Assembly (NCBI GenBank): GCA_015258715.1
Contig: JABZHR010000004.1
Coordinates: 1-64,000, forward strand
Length of the DNA stretch: 64,000 nucleotides
Direction: 5' to 3'
DNA from: Atopobium sp.
GTDB taxonomy: Bacteria; Actinomycetota; Coriobacteriia; Coriobacteriales; Atopobiaceae
In this document: in pieces, positions 8,238 to 17,356 of the stretch
Layout: each line of letters begins with the position of its first letter
Position numbering within the stretch: the first letter of the stretch is position 1
Translations under genes and position numbers: made by a program
Notes under the pieces: generated by a model
The model's database searches: none
Told to the model about the DNA's origin: nothing
Seen by the model: the letters and a program-made list of their open reading frames with translations, nothing else

Positions 8238-8984
8238 CTATCTTGGCTTTCTGCTTACTACGGCAATGTAGTTGAGGTCGTCAGCATGATCGTTGAAGAA
8301 CGTAAACATGCTAGTAAACATCTTGGTATTCTCGGGTTTGAGACCGTTTCTGATAACCCTCAGGGCGCCGTCAGCGCCCTCGTCAGCAATAAGTCCTGCT
8401 GGATTCATGAGCGTCATCTTGCCGTTCTTAGTTTCTGGGCAGAAACCTGCTGACTCAAAGAGGTTCTTCCAACCTACAAGAGTCAGAGGCTTTACGTTGA
8501 CGTTAATGGTTCTTGAGAGCTCATGGACTAGCTCGTCGTCTTCTTTGAGCAGAAGAACGTCATGAGTAAGCAATACGCCACCGGGCTTAAGTACGCGTGC
8601 GTACTCTTTTACGGCTGCCTCTTTCTGCTGATCAGAGAGCATAGTGAGCATAGCCTCGTTAATTACAACATCAAAGCTGTTATCAGGGTAGGAGAGGTTT
8701 GTAGCGTCTCCTTGTTCCACTGTCACGTACTCCTCGATATTGTTTCTCGCGATATTTTCTTTTGTTTTAGGGAGCACATCTGCATTAAGGTCAATTGCCG
8801 TTACATGGCAGTGGAAACGTTTTACCAACTCAACCGTAGTAGTTCCAATATTGCAAGCAACCTCAAGAATCTGAGTTTCTGGCGTAATTTCTACGGAATT
8901 AAGTAGCCAATTGGTTGCTTCAATACCTCCGGGGCGCAGTCTTGTCTTGCCCATACGGAGTAAAAACTCGTGACCAGCTTCCAT
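8238..8984 (-). CDS. Class I SAM-dependent methyltransferase
   Basis: A 248-residue Rossmann methyltransferase. Motif I is LEVACNIGTTT (about residues 40-50), motif II VTAIDLN, then GDATNLSYPDNSFDVVINEA and the post-motif LKPGGVLLTHD. This pattern is typical of small-molecule methyltransferases of the UbiE/cyclopropane type. The N-terminus MEAGHEFLLRMGKTRLRPGG is family-typical. GGGAG precedes the ATG. No biosynthetic partner is adjacent, so the substrate is unknown. It is convergent with nox. Confidence 0.85.
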   Translation of the reverse strand: MEAGHEFLLRMGKTRLRPGGIEATNWLLNSVEITPETQILEVACNIGTTTVELVKRFHCHVTAIDLNADVLPKTKENIARNNIEEYVTVEQGDATNLSYPDNSFDVVINEAMLTMLSDQQKEAAVKEYARVLKPGGVLLTHDVLLLKEDDELVHELSRTINVNVKPLTLVGWKNLFESAGFCPETKNGKMTLMNPAGLIADEGADGALRVIRNGLKPENTKMFTSMFTFFNDHADDLNYIAVVSRKPR

Positions 8985-9252
8985 ACTAAGACTCCCTTCA
9001 TACTATGAAAGAATAAAGTTAGCTTAATCTAACTGATACAAGTTAAGCACATCGTTACCTGCAAAAAAAAGCCAAATTAATTGCTATTTTTGAAACAATT
9101 TAGCAGGTAGATTGCGACAAAAAATAACCTATATGTCCAATCGTTCTTTTTGTGCATTTTCTTTAGCAGTTTATAAGTTTATAGTGGACGCAAGGTAAGG
9201 GCGACTTACTAATTTCCGCAGGTAATTGATGCGGAGTACTAAGGAGGAAGTT

Positions 9253-11046
9253 ATGTACTACTCTGCTGGAACGTATGAATCGTTCGCTAAACCAGAAAAG
9301 CCCAAAGATGCCGACAAAAAATCAGCCTATATCATTGGAACAGGACTTGCAGGTCTAGCTGCTGCGTTTTATCTTGTCCGCGATGGCCAGGTAAAGGGTA
9401 CAAGGATTCACCTGCTCGAGAAGCTTGAGCTTGCGGGCGGAAGCTGCGATGGCCGCAAAGATGTAAGCAAGGGTTTCTACATGCGTGGTGGCCGCGAGAT
9501 GGACAACCACTTTGAGTGCATGTGGGATATGTTTAGAGATGTTCCATCCATTGAAACACCTGGCGTCTCGGTACTTGATGAGTACTATTGGCTCAACAAA
9601 CACGATCCTAACTACTCGCTCTGTAGAGCTTCCGAGAAGTGCGGCAAAGATGCCCACACAGATAAAAAGTTCAAGCTTGATAAAGAGTCTTCACTTGCGC
9701 TTGCCAAGCTGTTTATGACTCCCGAGAAGGACCTTGAGGGCAAGAAAATTAGTGACGTACTTCCTGATTCTTTCTGGAACACTAACTTCTGGCTTTATTG
9801 GCAGACCATGTTTGCGTTCCAAAGGTGGTCCTCTGCTCTTGAGATGAAGCGCTATCTTTGCAGATTCTGTCACCATATTGACGGTCTGCCTGACTTTACT
9901 GCGCTGCGTTTTACCAAGTACAACCAGTATGAGAGCATGATTTTGCCACTGGTCAGGTATCTTGAGAATCACGGCGTAAGCGTTGACTATGGTATGGATG
10001 TCAAGAACGTCATCATCAATGACACCAATGGTAAAAAAGTAGCTACTCAAATTGTTTACGAGAAGAACGGCTCACAGCAAACCATTGATCTAACCGAAGA
10101 CGATTTGGTGTTTATCACCAATGGCTGCTGCACCGATACCTCTTGCTATGGCGATCAAAATACTGCTCCTGACATCAGTAACGTCAGAAATGGCGTAGGG
10201 GAGTCCTGGGATTTGTGGAAGAACATTGCCGCTCAGGCCAAGCATGGTGAGTACGGCAATCCTGATAATTTCTGTAGTGACTTTGAGGCAACTAACTGGA
10301 TGAGCGCCACCATCCAGACAAAAGACGAAGAGATTATCAAGAAGATTATTGGCGTCTGCAAGAGAGATCCAAGAGAAGGTAAGGTCACAACCGGCGGTAT
10401 TGTAACCGTCAAAGATAGTACCGATAACTGGTATCTCTCGTGGACCATCAACCGTCAGCCACAGTTCAGAGCACAGGACAAGGACACCGTACTTATCTGG
10501 GTCTATGCATTGAGCACTAACAAGCCTGGTAATTTTGTTAAGAAAGCCATGCGTAATTGCACTGGTGAAGAAGTATGCCAGGAATGGCTCTATCACATTG
10601 GTGTTCCAGCTAAGAAGATTGAAGACTGGGCAAAGAACCGCTGCAACACTACAACGTGCTTCATGCCTTACATCAACGCATTCTTCCAGCCAAGAAAGGC
10701 TGAGGACAGGCCTCTGGTTGTCCCTGAGGGATCTGTTAACTTTGCCTTTATTGGACAGTTTGCTGAAACTCCTCGAGACACCATCTTTACTACGGAATAT
10801 TCAATCCGTACCGGCATGGAATCTGTCTACACGTTGATGGATGTTGATAGAGGCGTACCAGAGGTTTGGGGTTCTCAGTACGACATCAGAGAGCTTCTAA
10901 GGGCAACCTACTATGCTCTGGACAAGAAAACGCTTGATAAGGCGCCACTCTCGTTCAAGGAGAAGATGCTCTTAAAGGTAGCTCTCAAGGCTGTCAAGGG
11001 CACTGATATTGAGCTGCTGCTAAGGAACAGCGGTCTGATCAAGTAG
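9253..11046 (+). CDS. ohyA: Oleate hydratase (myosin-cross-reactive antigen family)
   Basis: This family adds water to the cis-9 double bond of unsaturated fatty acids such as oleate, giving 10-hydroxystearate, and needs FAD. The 597-residue protein has the FAD-binding GTGLAGLAAAFYLVRDG near the N-terminus and the family landmarks GGREMDNHFECMWDMF, RFCHHI and FATNWM-like segments. An upstream in-frame ATG at 9226 exists, but ATG 9253 has AAGGAGGA at 7-nt spacing and begins MYYSAG, typical of the family. Its probable role is detoxifying host antimicrobial fatty acids. It is monocistronic with a strong terminator. Confidence 0.93.
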   Translation: MYYSAGTYESFAKPEKPKDADKKSAYIIGTGLAGLAAAFYLVRDGQVKGTRIHLLEKLELAGGSCDGRKDVSKGFYMRGGREMDNHFECMWDMFRDVPSIETPGVSVLDEYYWLNKHDPNYSLCRASEKCGKDAHTDKKFKLDKESSLALAKLFMTPEKDLEGKKISDVLPDSFWNTNFWLYWQTMFAFQRWSSALEMKRYLCRFCHHIDGLPDFTALRFTKYNQYESMILPLVRYLENHGVSVDYGMDVKNVIINDTNGKKVATQIVYEKNGSQQTIDLTEDDLVFITNGCCTDTSCYGDQNTAPDISNVRNGVGESWDLWKNIAAQAKHGEYGNPDNFCSDFEATNWMSATIQTKDEEIIKKIIGVCKRDPREGKVTTGGIVTVKDSTDNWYLSWTINRQPQFRAQDKDTVLIWVYALSTNKPGNFVKKAMRNCTGEEVCQEWLYHIGVPAKKIEDWAKNRCNTTTCFMPYINAFFQPRKAEDRPLVVPEGSVNFAFIGQFAETPRDTIFTTEYSIRTGMESVYTLMDVDRGVPEVWGSQYDIRELLRATYYALDKKTLDKAPLSFKEKMLLKVALKAVKGTDIELLLRNSGLIK

Positions 11047-11133
11047 AAGTGCGGAGAAACCCACAGAGACGCGGAGAAACCCGCAGAGCTCAAAACGATT
11101 GACTACACGCGATTAGACACGCGCAAGTAACAC

Positions 11134-11173
11134 AAAAGTGGCTGCAGATGATTCGTCAATTGCAGCCACTTTT
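11134..11173 (+). terminator. Terminator of oleate hydratase gene
   Basis: AAAAGTGGCTGCA pairs perfectly with TGCAGCCACTTTT over a 14-nt loop. A short tandem repeat of CGGAGAAACCC units lies just before it (about 11051-11083). Confidence 0.8.
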
Positions 11174-11297
11174 AGTTAAAAATGCATGTGGTACAAACAG
11201 CGAGAAAACAAATTATAATTTTTAGCGGTAAGAAAAATGTAATGGTTCTGCATCCAACTTAAATCAGAATACAACACTATTTTGAGGAGATTATAAG

Positions 11298-12062
11298 ATG
11301 AATGACTACTTAAAATTAAATCAAGATAGATGGAATAAGGTAAACAATGACTATACCGAACCTCTAACGCATGAAGAATTAGAAAAAGCGAGAAATAATC
11401 CAATTTCTGTTGCATTAACAGTTGGGAAAAAAGTTCCAACAGAATGGTTTGAAAAGGCCAACGGAAAAAAGATATTGGGCTTAGCTTGCGGTGGTGGACA
11501 ACAGGGTCCCATTTTTGCTGCTAAAGGTTATGACGTAACCATAATGGATTTTTCTACATCTCAATTACAAAAAGATGAGATGGTTGCTAAAAGAGAAGGC
11601 CTAAAAATCAATACCGTTCAAGCTGATATGACAAAACCATTTCCTTTTGAAGATGAAACTTTCGATATTATTTTTAATCCGGTTTCGAATGTATACATTG
11701 AAGACTTAGAAAACATGTATAAAGAAGCCGCTCGCGTATTAAAAAAGGGCGGCCTGTTAATGGTCGGCTTCATGAATCCTTGGACGTACATGTATGACGC
11801 TGACGTTGTATGGGACCATCCCGATGAAGAATTACTTTTAAAGTATTCGATTCCCTTTAATTCAAGAAAGCTTGAAGAGCAAGGCAAAATAACCATAGAT
11901 CCAGCATATGGATATGAATTTAGCCATACCTTAGAAACTCAGATTAGAGGACAGCTCAAAAACGGTCTTGCGATGATCGATTTTTATGAGTCGTGTGACA
12001 AAAGGAATCGATTATCACAGTATGGAAATGACTATATCGCCACGCTCTGCATCAAGCTCTAA
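11298..12062 (+). CDS. Class I SAM-dependent methyltransferase (AT-rich)
   Basis: A 254-residue methyltransferase with motif I ILGLACGGGQQG (about 56-67), YDVTIMDFS, then PFPFEDETFDIIFNPVSN and LKKGGLLMVGFMNP. It is similar to many Firmicutes class I enzymes acting on small molecules; the substrate is not recognisable. GAGGAG precedes the ATG at 8-nt spacing. Its AT-rich codon use (many AAA, ATT, GAA) differs from the neighbouring ohyA and HAD genes, suggesting acquisition by transfer. It ends 2 bp from the convergent HAD gene. Confidence 0.85.
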   Translation: MNDYLKLNQDRWNKVNNDYTEPLTHEELEKARNNPISVALTVGKKVPTEWFEKANGKKILGLACGGGQQGPIFAAKGYDVTIMDFSTSQLQKDEMVAKREGLKINTVQADMTKPFPFEDETFDIIFNPVSNVYIEDLENMYKEAARVLKKGGLLMVGFMNPWTYMYDADVVWDHPDEELLLKYSIPFNSRKLEEQGKITIDPAYGYEFSHTLETQIRGQLKNGLAMIDFYESCDKRNRLSQYGNDYIATLCIKL

Positions 12063-12064
12063 TT

Positions 12065-12955
12065 CTATAGAGTTCTCTTCAGGACAGCTTGGACAACCTC
12101 AGAATCAAAGTCTCCCTGAGCCTCTGTAAGCGCCTCTAAGAGCTGAGCTACACCTTCCTCATACACGCTAGGCAACAGATACTTCGAGACAGCCTTAGCC
12201 TCGTCAGTTCCGTTTTCCATGCAGCATGAGTGATGAGCAATCTTAAGAAGATCAAGATCGTTTTCGGAATCGCCGCACACAATAACTTCTTCTGGCTTAA
12301 GACCTATAGTCTCAATGAGCTTCTCGAATCCCTGTGCCTTATTCCAACCACGATAATTGATGTCAAACCAACCAATATAGGGAGAAACCAACTCAACCTC
12401 TGGAACTGCACTGGTAACAGCCTCATAGATTTCTTGCGCGCGCTTTTCATCTTGGGGTAAGAGAAGACCTCCCGCATACATAGGGATATCTTTTGGAACG
12501 GACTGCGGACCAAGCCCTGGCACAAAAGTGTTAAACGAGGCTGCAAGATGATCTACTACCTCTTGAGTGGTATCAACTATTTTCCAACAAGAGGTAAATG
12601 ACGTGTCAAGAGGCTGCTCAAGCGGACCTTCTTGATAATACGTAAGCAAACAATCATCCATTGGAGAAATAACCTCGTAGATCTTCTCCATCATCTCGTA
12701 CGTAAATTGTTTTGTGAAAATAAGCTTCCCGTTGAAGTAGAGAATCTTTCCACTAGAAAACACGCCAGTGTCTGTCAGGGAAACGTCAGATTTTAGATAA
12801 GAAAGAGCATCATAAACTGGCCTTCCGGTGGAAAGACCAAATGCAATACCTGCGGCTTTAAGATTGTTAATTGCCTGATGAGTTCTTTCTGAAATAGCTG
12901 GAGTGTCAGCGGGTTTTAACGTTTGGTCCATATCGGAAAGAACAAGCTTAATCAT
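12065..12955 (-). CDS. Cof-type HAD-superfamily hydrolase
   Basis: A 296-residue phosphatase of the HAD IIB (Cof) group. Motif I is DMDQT (nucleophile and acid/base Asp), motif II is the STGRP region, and motif IV is CGDSENDLDLL, which binds Mg2+. The reading frame extends 18 codons further upstream, but ATG 12955 begins MIKLVLSDMDQT and has GGGAG in front, matching the family start. Members dephosphorylate sugar phosphates, FMN or pyridoxal phosphate; the substrate cannot be named here. Confidence 0.88.
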   Translation of the reverse strand: MIKLVLSDMDQTLKPADTPAISERTHQAINNLKAAGIAFGLSTGRPVYDALSYLKSDVSLTDTGVFSSGKILYFNGKLIFTKQFTYEMMEKIYEVISPMDDCLLTYYQEGPLEQPLDTSFTSCWKIVDTTQEVVDHLAASFNTFVPGLGPQSVPKDIPMYAGGLLLPQDEKRAQEIYEAVTSAVPEVELVSPYIGWFDINYRGWNKAQGFEKLIETIGLKPEEVIVCGDSENDLDLLKIAHHSCCMENGTDEAKAVSKYLLPSVYEEGVAQLLEALTEAQGDFDSEVVQAVLKRTL

Positions 12956-13082
12956 CAGGGCTCCCAAGATACGTGTGCTAAGTGAGTGTTTTGTTAATTC
13001 TACCAGCAAGAGTAGGGAAACGTATAAAAATTGCCGTTATTATTACGTTGTTAACTTAAAACTACGAGATTAGTAGAGGTCC

Positions 13083-14480
13083 ATGAATATTTACGACCAC
13101 TTTGCTCACGAGGATGAATATCCAGAGCTCAACATAGAGGCAATGTCTGAGAGACTTGCAAAGGCGCTGTCTTTTAAGACGGTATATACCGATGCAGAAA
13201 CAACCGATTGGTCTCAGTTTGACGGTCTTCAACAGCACATTGTTGATAGCTTCCCGTATGTTATGACCGCAGCCTCTAACGTTGAAGTGGTTGGTCACTC
13301 GCTCCTCATTGAGATTCCAGGATCTAAACCTAAGCTTCCAGCTCTTATGCTTATTGCTCATCAGGACGTTGTTCCTGTTGTGCCTGGTACAGAAGACACA
13401 TGGACGCACGATCCCTTTGGTGGAGATGTCGACGACACGTACATTTGGGGACGTGGCGCGCTTGATATCAAAGACATGCTTATGGGCGAGCTTGAGGCAC
13501 TTGAGTATCTGCTTTCACAGGGTTTCTCGCCAAGGCGCTCTATCTACCTGGCATTTGGCGAGGACGAGGAGGTCTTGAGCCACGGCGCCACTAAGCTTGC
13601 AGAGGTAATGGCCTCGCGAGAAATGCGTGCAGCCTGCCTCCTGGACGAGGGAACCACCACGTTTTTTGATGGCTGTGCATACGGTGCGCCTGAGGCTACC
13701 GTGGCCGACATCTGCATCTCGCAAAAGGGCTTCTTGAACGTTAAGCTTACTGCGACTGGTCACGGCGGACATTCCTCTAATCCGTTTGGTGGAACTTCAC
13801 TTGAGCATTTGAGCTGCGCACTTGCCGCTCTCTCTAAGGCTAAACCTCAACCTGAGCTTAATGACATTGTCAAAGAAACCTTCAAGGTTCTTGCGCCAGA
13901 AATCACCGAAGAGCCTTTTGCTTCGCTGGTACATGACGTAGATACCAACGCAGATAAGATTGCTCTTGCCGCAGCTCAGATCAAGGAACTTTATCCGTTT
14001 GTAACCACCACGTACGCTTTCAACATGCTCGAGGGTTCAAGTAGTGCGGCTAACGTTATGCCTGGTAATGTCAGTGCAACCATCAACATTAGGCTGCTCC
14101 CTGGGGTAAGTGTTGAAAAAACCGTTGAGCACATAAAACAGGTGGTAGCCCAGGTTGACCCTTCCATTGAGGTTGAGACTTTGCATTCAACTCCTGCGGG
14201 AAGAATCGATTCTCCATCTGGCGCTGGCTATCAAGAGCTCAAAGCCATTATGGAGCACTACCATCCAGGCGTTACCTTTGTTCCGTCCTTTGTGTGTGGT
14301 GGCACCGATTCTGTCCGCTACGAGGGAATCTGTGATTCTATTCTGCGCATTTGTCCTTTTAGGCCAACACCAGAAGATGAGGCAAACGGCGTTCATGGCA
14401 TTGATGAGCGTATCGAGAAACGCGTGTATGCTCAGGGCGTCCGCGTTCTTGTGTCCTTTGTTAAACAAATGTGCGAATAA
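13083..14480 (+). CDS. M20-family metallopeptidase
   Basis: A 465-residue di-zinc exopeptidase of the M20/M25/M40 clan. It shows the metal-binding LIAHQDVVPV (HxD), GRGALDIKDM, the acidic GEDEE pair, a lid/dimerisation domain containing GHGGHSSNPFGGTS, and a distal His region (GVHGIDER). Length and the insertion resemble the carboxypeptidase S / PM20D1 type, which cleaves peptides or N-acyl amino acids. No signal peptide is seen, so it is cytoplasmic. GAGG sits close to the ATG. Nutritional peptide use is the likely role. Confidence 0.88.
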   Translation: MNIYDHFAHEDEYPELNIEAMSERLAKALSFKTVYTDAETTDWSQFDGLQQHIVDSFPYVMTAASNVEVVGHSLLIEIPGSKPKLPALMLIAHQDVVPVVPGTEDTWTHDPFGGDVDDTYIWGRGALDIKDMLMGELEALEYLLSQGFSPRRSIYLAFGEDEEVLSHGATKLAEVMASREMRAACLLDEGTTTFFDGCAYGAPEATVADICISQKGFLNVKLTATGHGGHSSNPFGGTSLEHLSCALAALSKAKPQPELNDIVKETFKVLAPEITEEPFASLVHDVDTNADKIALAAAQIKELYPFVTTTYAFNMLEGSSSAANVMPGNVSATINIRLLPGVSVEKTVEHIKQVVAQVDPSIEVETLHSTPAGRIDSPSGAGYQELKAIMEHYHPGVTFVPSFVCGGTDSVRYEGICDSILRICPFRPTPEDEANGVHGIDERIEKRVYAQGVRVLVSFVKQMCE

Positions 14481-14546
14481 TTTGCTATCGCGCAACTTAC
14501 GTTAAAATAGACGCATGTTATGTTCTACAAAAAGGGGAGAGAAACG

Positions 14547-15278
14547 TTGCAAACTAGGCAGCAGCTAGCTAATCAAGTAGCATCCCAAATTAAAGAAGCA
14601 GCAGACGCCGATGCAGCAAAGGCGCAGGCAGAGGGAACTATTACTGATCCAGTTGGTAGTTCTAACAACCCTTCCAACGCTATTTTTACTGTTGCAAACG
14701 TCATTACTTTTTGCAGATTGATTCTTACGATTATCTTTCTTGTGCTCTTCTCAACAGGTGGAAATCGTTGGGTAGCACTTGGCTGTTATGTAACTGCAGC
14801 TGTCACTGACTTTCTTGATGGTCAGATAGCGCGTAGAACGCAAACCGTTAGCTGGCTGGGCAAAATCATGGATCCCATCATGGACCGAGTTCTTCTTATT
14901 ACAGGCGTTCTTGGTCTCTTGATTATTGGTGAGCTTCCTCTCTGGATCCCACTCTTTGTTATTGGACGAGATATTTACCTTACTCTTGGCGCTCTTGCGG
15001 TTCGCAAATTCCGCAGACGTCCTATTGATGTTGTCTTTGTTGGCAAAACAGCAACTGCATTTTTGATGACTGGTTTTAGTCTCTTACTTTTGGGCATCCC
15101 AGTTGTATCTGGTCTTGGTCTGGTAAACGTCAATTGGCTTCCAGGACTTAATTCACAGAGTTCTGCTGTCGGTATCTTCTTTGTGTATATAGGAATTGTT
15201 TTCTCGGCAATTACCGCCATTGTTTATACTGTTGAAGCGGCTAAAATAGTTAAAGATAGTAAAAACACTCAAGCATAA
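14547..15278 (+). CDS. CDP-alcohol phosphatidyltransferase (PgsA-like, first of the operon)
   Basis: An integral membrane enzyme that transfers a phosphatidyl group from CDP-diacylglycerol to an alcohol. The complete signature D-x2-DG-x2-AR-x8-G-x3-D-x3-D is visible from DFLDG to MDPIMDR. About 45 polar residues precede the first helix. An ATG at 14520 lacks a ribosome site; TTG 14547 has GGGGAGAG six bases upstream, so that start is chosen (243 residues). A second, shorter homologue at 40576-41181 looks like the true PgsA. This one may therefore be a cardiolipin synthase or another specificity. It heads an operon with dacF and the GarA-like gene, like mycobacterial pgsA2. Confidence 0.8.
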   Translation: MQTRQQLANQVASQIKEAADADAAKAQAEGTITDPVGSSNNPSNAIFTVANVITFCRLILTIIFLVLFSTGGNRWVALGCYVTAAVTDFLDGQIARRTQTVSWLGKIMDPIMDRVLLITGVLGLLIIGELPLWIPLFVIGRDIYLTLGALAVRKFRRRPIDVVFVGKTATAFLMTGFSLLLLGIPVVSGLGLVNVNWLPGLNSQSSAVGIFFVYIGIVFSAITAIVYTVEAAKIVKDSKNTQA

Positions 15279-15290
15279 GTTAGGTTGTTT

Positions 15291-16514
15291 ATGACTTTCC
15301 TTCAGCACAACCATGTATCTTTGCGCCAGCTCTCTGATAAGATGCTGGCTTTTCTTGTAAGCGTGCTGCTTGTATTTGTTCTAGCTGCTCCTTTTGCTCC
15401 TGCAACTACGGCTCTGGCAGAAAATACCTCTTCTAACAAGTCTTCTGTAACCGATGAGCCAAAACTTACTGAGGCAACTACCGCCATTGTTACTGATGCT
15501 CAAGGAAACGTTCTCTGGGGCAAAAATCCAGATCAAGAGCTTCCTATGGCATCCATTACCAAGGTTATGACCGCAATTGTTGCGCTTGATTCGGGAGTTA
15601 ATCTTGATGAGCCCTGCAAGATCTCCGTTCCAGATCTTGAAGAAGGCTCTCAGGTTGCAGGTTTGACCTCAGACGATACTCCAACACTTAGACAGCTCAT
15701 TATGATGATGCTGGTGTATTCGGCAAACGATGCGGCTTATAACATTGCCATCAACGTATCTGGCTCTCAGCAGGCCTTTGTTGATCAAATGAACAAGAAA
15801 GCCGCTGAAATTGGCATGACTCACACGCAATTTCAGAATCCACATGGCCTCGATGCTGATGGTCACTATTCAACGGCGCGAGACCTTGCTCTGATGGGCC
15901 GCTATGCACGCGAGCACTATCCACTTATCGCAAGCGCTGTACATACCAGGTCATACACTACAACGGTAGGAGGGGAGCAGCGTACGTTCCACTCAACCGA
16001 TGACCTTATGGACTCCTACCGCGGTCTTCTCGGCATTAAAACAGGTGCAGAGGACTCTGGTACTGCCTTCTTAGGAGCTTCCATGCGCGGAAACATTACG
16101 TTGTATACCTGCGTACTTGGTTGCGAGACTACACAAGGTCGTTTTGACGATACAGCCATTCTGATGAACTGGGCTTATCGAAATTACATTCGCGTTAGTA
16201 TTCAACGTGCTGACCAAATTGTTCAGATCCGTACGAGCGAGGACAACTTCTTGCTTTCTGCAGTAGTTAAGCCATCAACTTCTACCACGTATATGGCTTG
16301 GCCAGGATCTAAAGACTTTACCTACCAGACGTCCATGCTTTCACCTAACTATCCTGTAGCCAACAACCAGCTGGTTTCTTCAACTAACTGGTCTCAGGAT
16401 TCCGCACAGGTAGGCACCACCATGACGCAGGCACACCTTACGCTTTGGACTATTCCTGCCTACAACCTCTTTGACCTGTATTCGGTTGCTCCGTATCTCT
16501 TTGGGAGAAACTAA
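15291..16514 (+). CDS. D-alanyl-D-alanine carboxypeptidase (class C low-mass PBP)
   Basis: A serine peptidase that removes the terminal D-Ala from peptidoglycan pentapeptides outside the membrane. A signal sequence occupies about residues 20-45. The catalytic triad motifs are in order: SITK (SxxK), SAN (SxN) and KTG. The S11 domain is followed by a C-terminal region typical of DacF/PBP5. ATG 15291 is preferred over TTG 15285 because AGG lies six bases before it. It follows the phosphatidyltransferase by 12 bp and overlaps the next gene by one base. Confidence 0.92.
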   Translation: MTFLQHNHVSLRQLSDKMLAFLVSVLLVFVLAAPFAPATTALAENTSSNKSSVTDEPKLTEATTAIVTDAQGNVLWGKNPDQELPMASITKVMTAIVALDSGVNLDEPCKISVPDLEEGSQVAGLTSDDTPTLRQLIMMMLVYSANDAAYNIAINVSGSQQAFVDQMNKKAAEIGMTHTQFQNPHGLDADGHYSTARDLALMGRYAREHYPLIASAVHTRSYTTTVGGEQRTFHSTDDLMDSYRGLLGIKTGAEDSGTAFLGASMRGNITLYTCVLGCETTQGRFDDTAILMNWAYRNYIRVSIQRADQIVQIRTSEDNFLLSAVVKPSTSTTYMAWPGSKDFTYQTSMLSPNYPVANNQLVSSTNWSQDSAQVGTTMTQAHLTLWTIPAYNLFDLYSVAPYLFGRN

Positions 16515-17356
16515 TGTCTGAGCAGAAACGCTCTATCCTTCATACCGAGCTTGAGTATCTTGGAGCACAATTCTCAACCTCAACTGAAGGCTTCAACTTA
16601 GCCCAATCTTTCTATGGTGAGAAACCCGTTGAAGAGGCCCTGAAAGACTGTGCTCTTGTTGACCTGAGCGGTATCAGCTACACGCTTGTCAGTGGAGCGG
16701 TTGCTCAAAATTTTGTTGAAGCCGTCTTTGCAGGTAAACAGCTTGAGGTGGGAGAGACCTCGTTTGAGTGCGCTCTCACAGGAGATGGATCTTTGTCTTC
16801 CATTGGTCTTCTCGCCAGATCTGGACAAAACGAGTACGTGGTACTTGACGCCTCTGAGCGCTCACTTGTCCTGGAAGAGTGGCTTTCTATCATTGCATCT
16901 GTCGAGCAAAACGGCGTAGCCCCTTATGCTGAGGTGTCGTTAGACGATGCAACTCCGCTACTCACGCCACTTCTTCTTGCTGGTAAAAAGGCAAAAAAGG
17001 TGCTCATGGATTATCTGGGTGAACAAGAACTCCCAGAAGACTCTAAACTACGCAATCTTATGTTTGACCAGACAATCCCAGCTCTTGTAGTCAATGTTTC
17101 AACCAAAAAAGTTCCTGCATATCTGGTTATGGTTCCACCAGTACATACGGTAATTCTATTTAGAAGCTTGCTTTCTTTTGAGATGGTTCATCCTCTTGGA
17201 CATAAGCAGCTCATTGAAGGACTTACAACATATCTTCCATGGTTTTCAGAACTTGCAGCTAACACTAAAGTAGTATTAGCTAAAGATAAACTTGAAGGTT
17301 GGGGTTTGCTTAGAACCTCTGCTGATTTCATTGGTGCAAGGGGAGATCTTCTATGA
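16514..17356 (+). CDS. GcvT/YgfZ-like folate-binding-fold protein
   Basis: A 280-residue protein with the GcvT-like beginning (CALVDLSGISYTLVSGAVAQNF), as in aminomethyltransferase and YgfZ relatives. The KGCYxGQE signature of YgfZ (Fe-S cluster maintenance) is not present, and the tetrahydrofolate-site residues are not obvious. It may therefore be a degenerate, non-catalytic family member. ATG overlaps the dacF stop (TAATG), and its own TGA overlaps the next ATG, so translation is coupled on both sides. In mycobacteria a glycine-cleavage gene (gcvH) sits in the matching cluster. Confidence 0.7.
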   Translation: MSEQKRSILHTELEYLGAQFSTSTEGFNLAQSFYGEKPVEEALKDCALVDLSGISYTLVSGAVAQNFVEAVFAGKQLEVGETSFECALTGDGSLSSIGLLARSGQNEYVVLDASERSLVLEEWLSIIASVEQNGVAPYAEVSLDDATPLLTPLLLAGKKAKKVLMDYLGEQELPEDSKLRNLMFDQTIPALVVNVSTKKVPAYLVMVPPVHTVILFRSLLSFEMVHPLGHKQLIEGLTTYLPWFSELAANTKVVLAKDKLEGWGLLRTSADFIGARGDLL

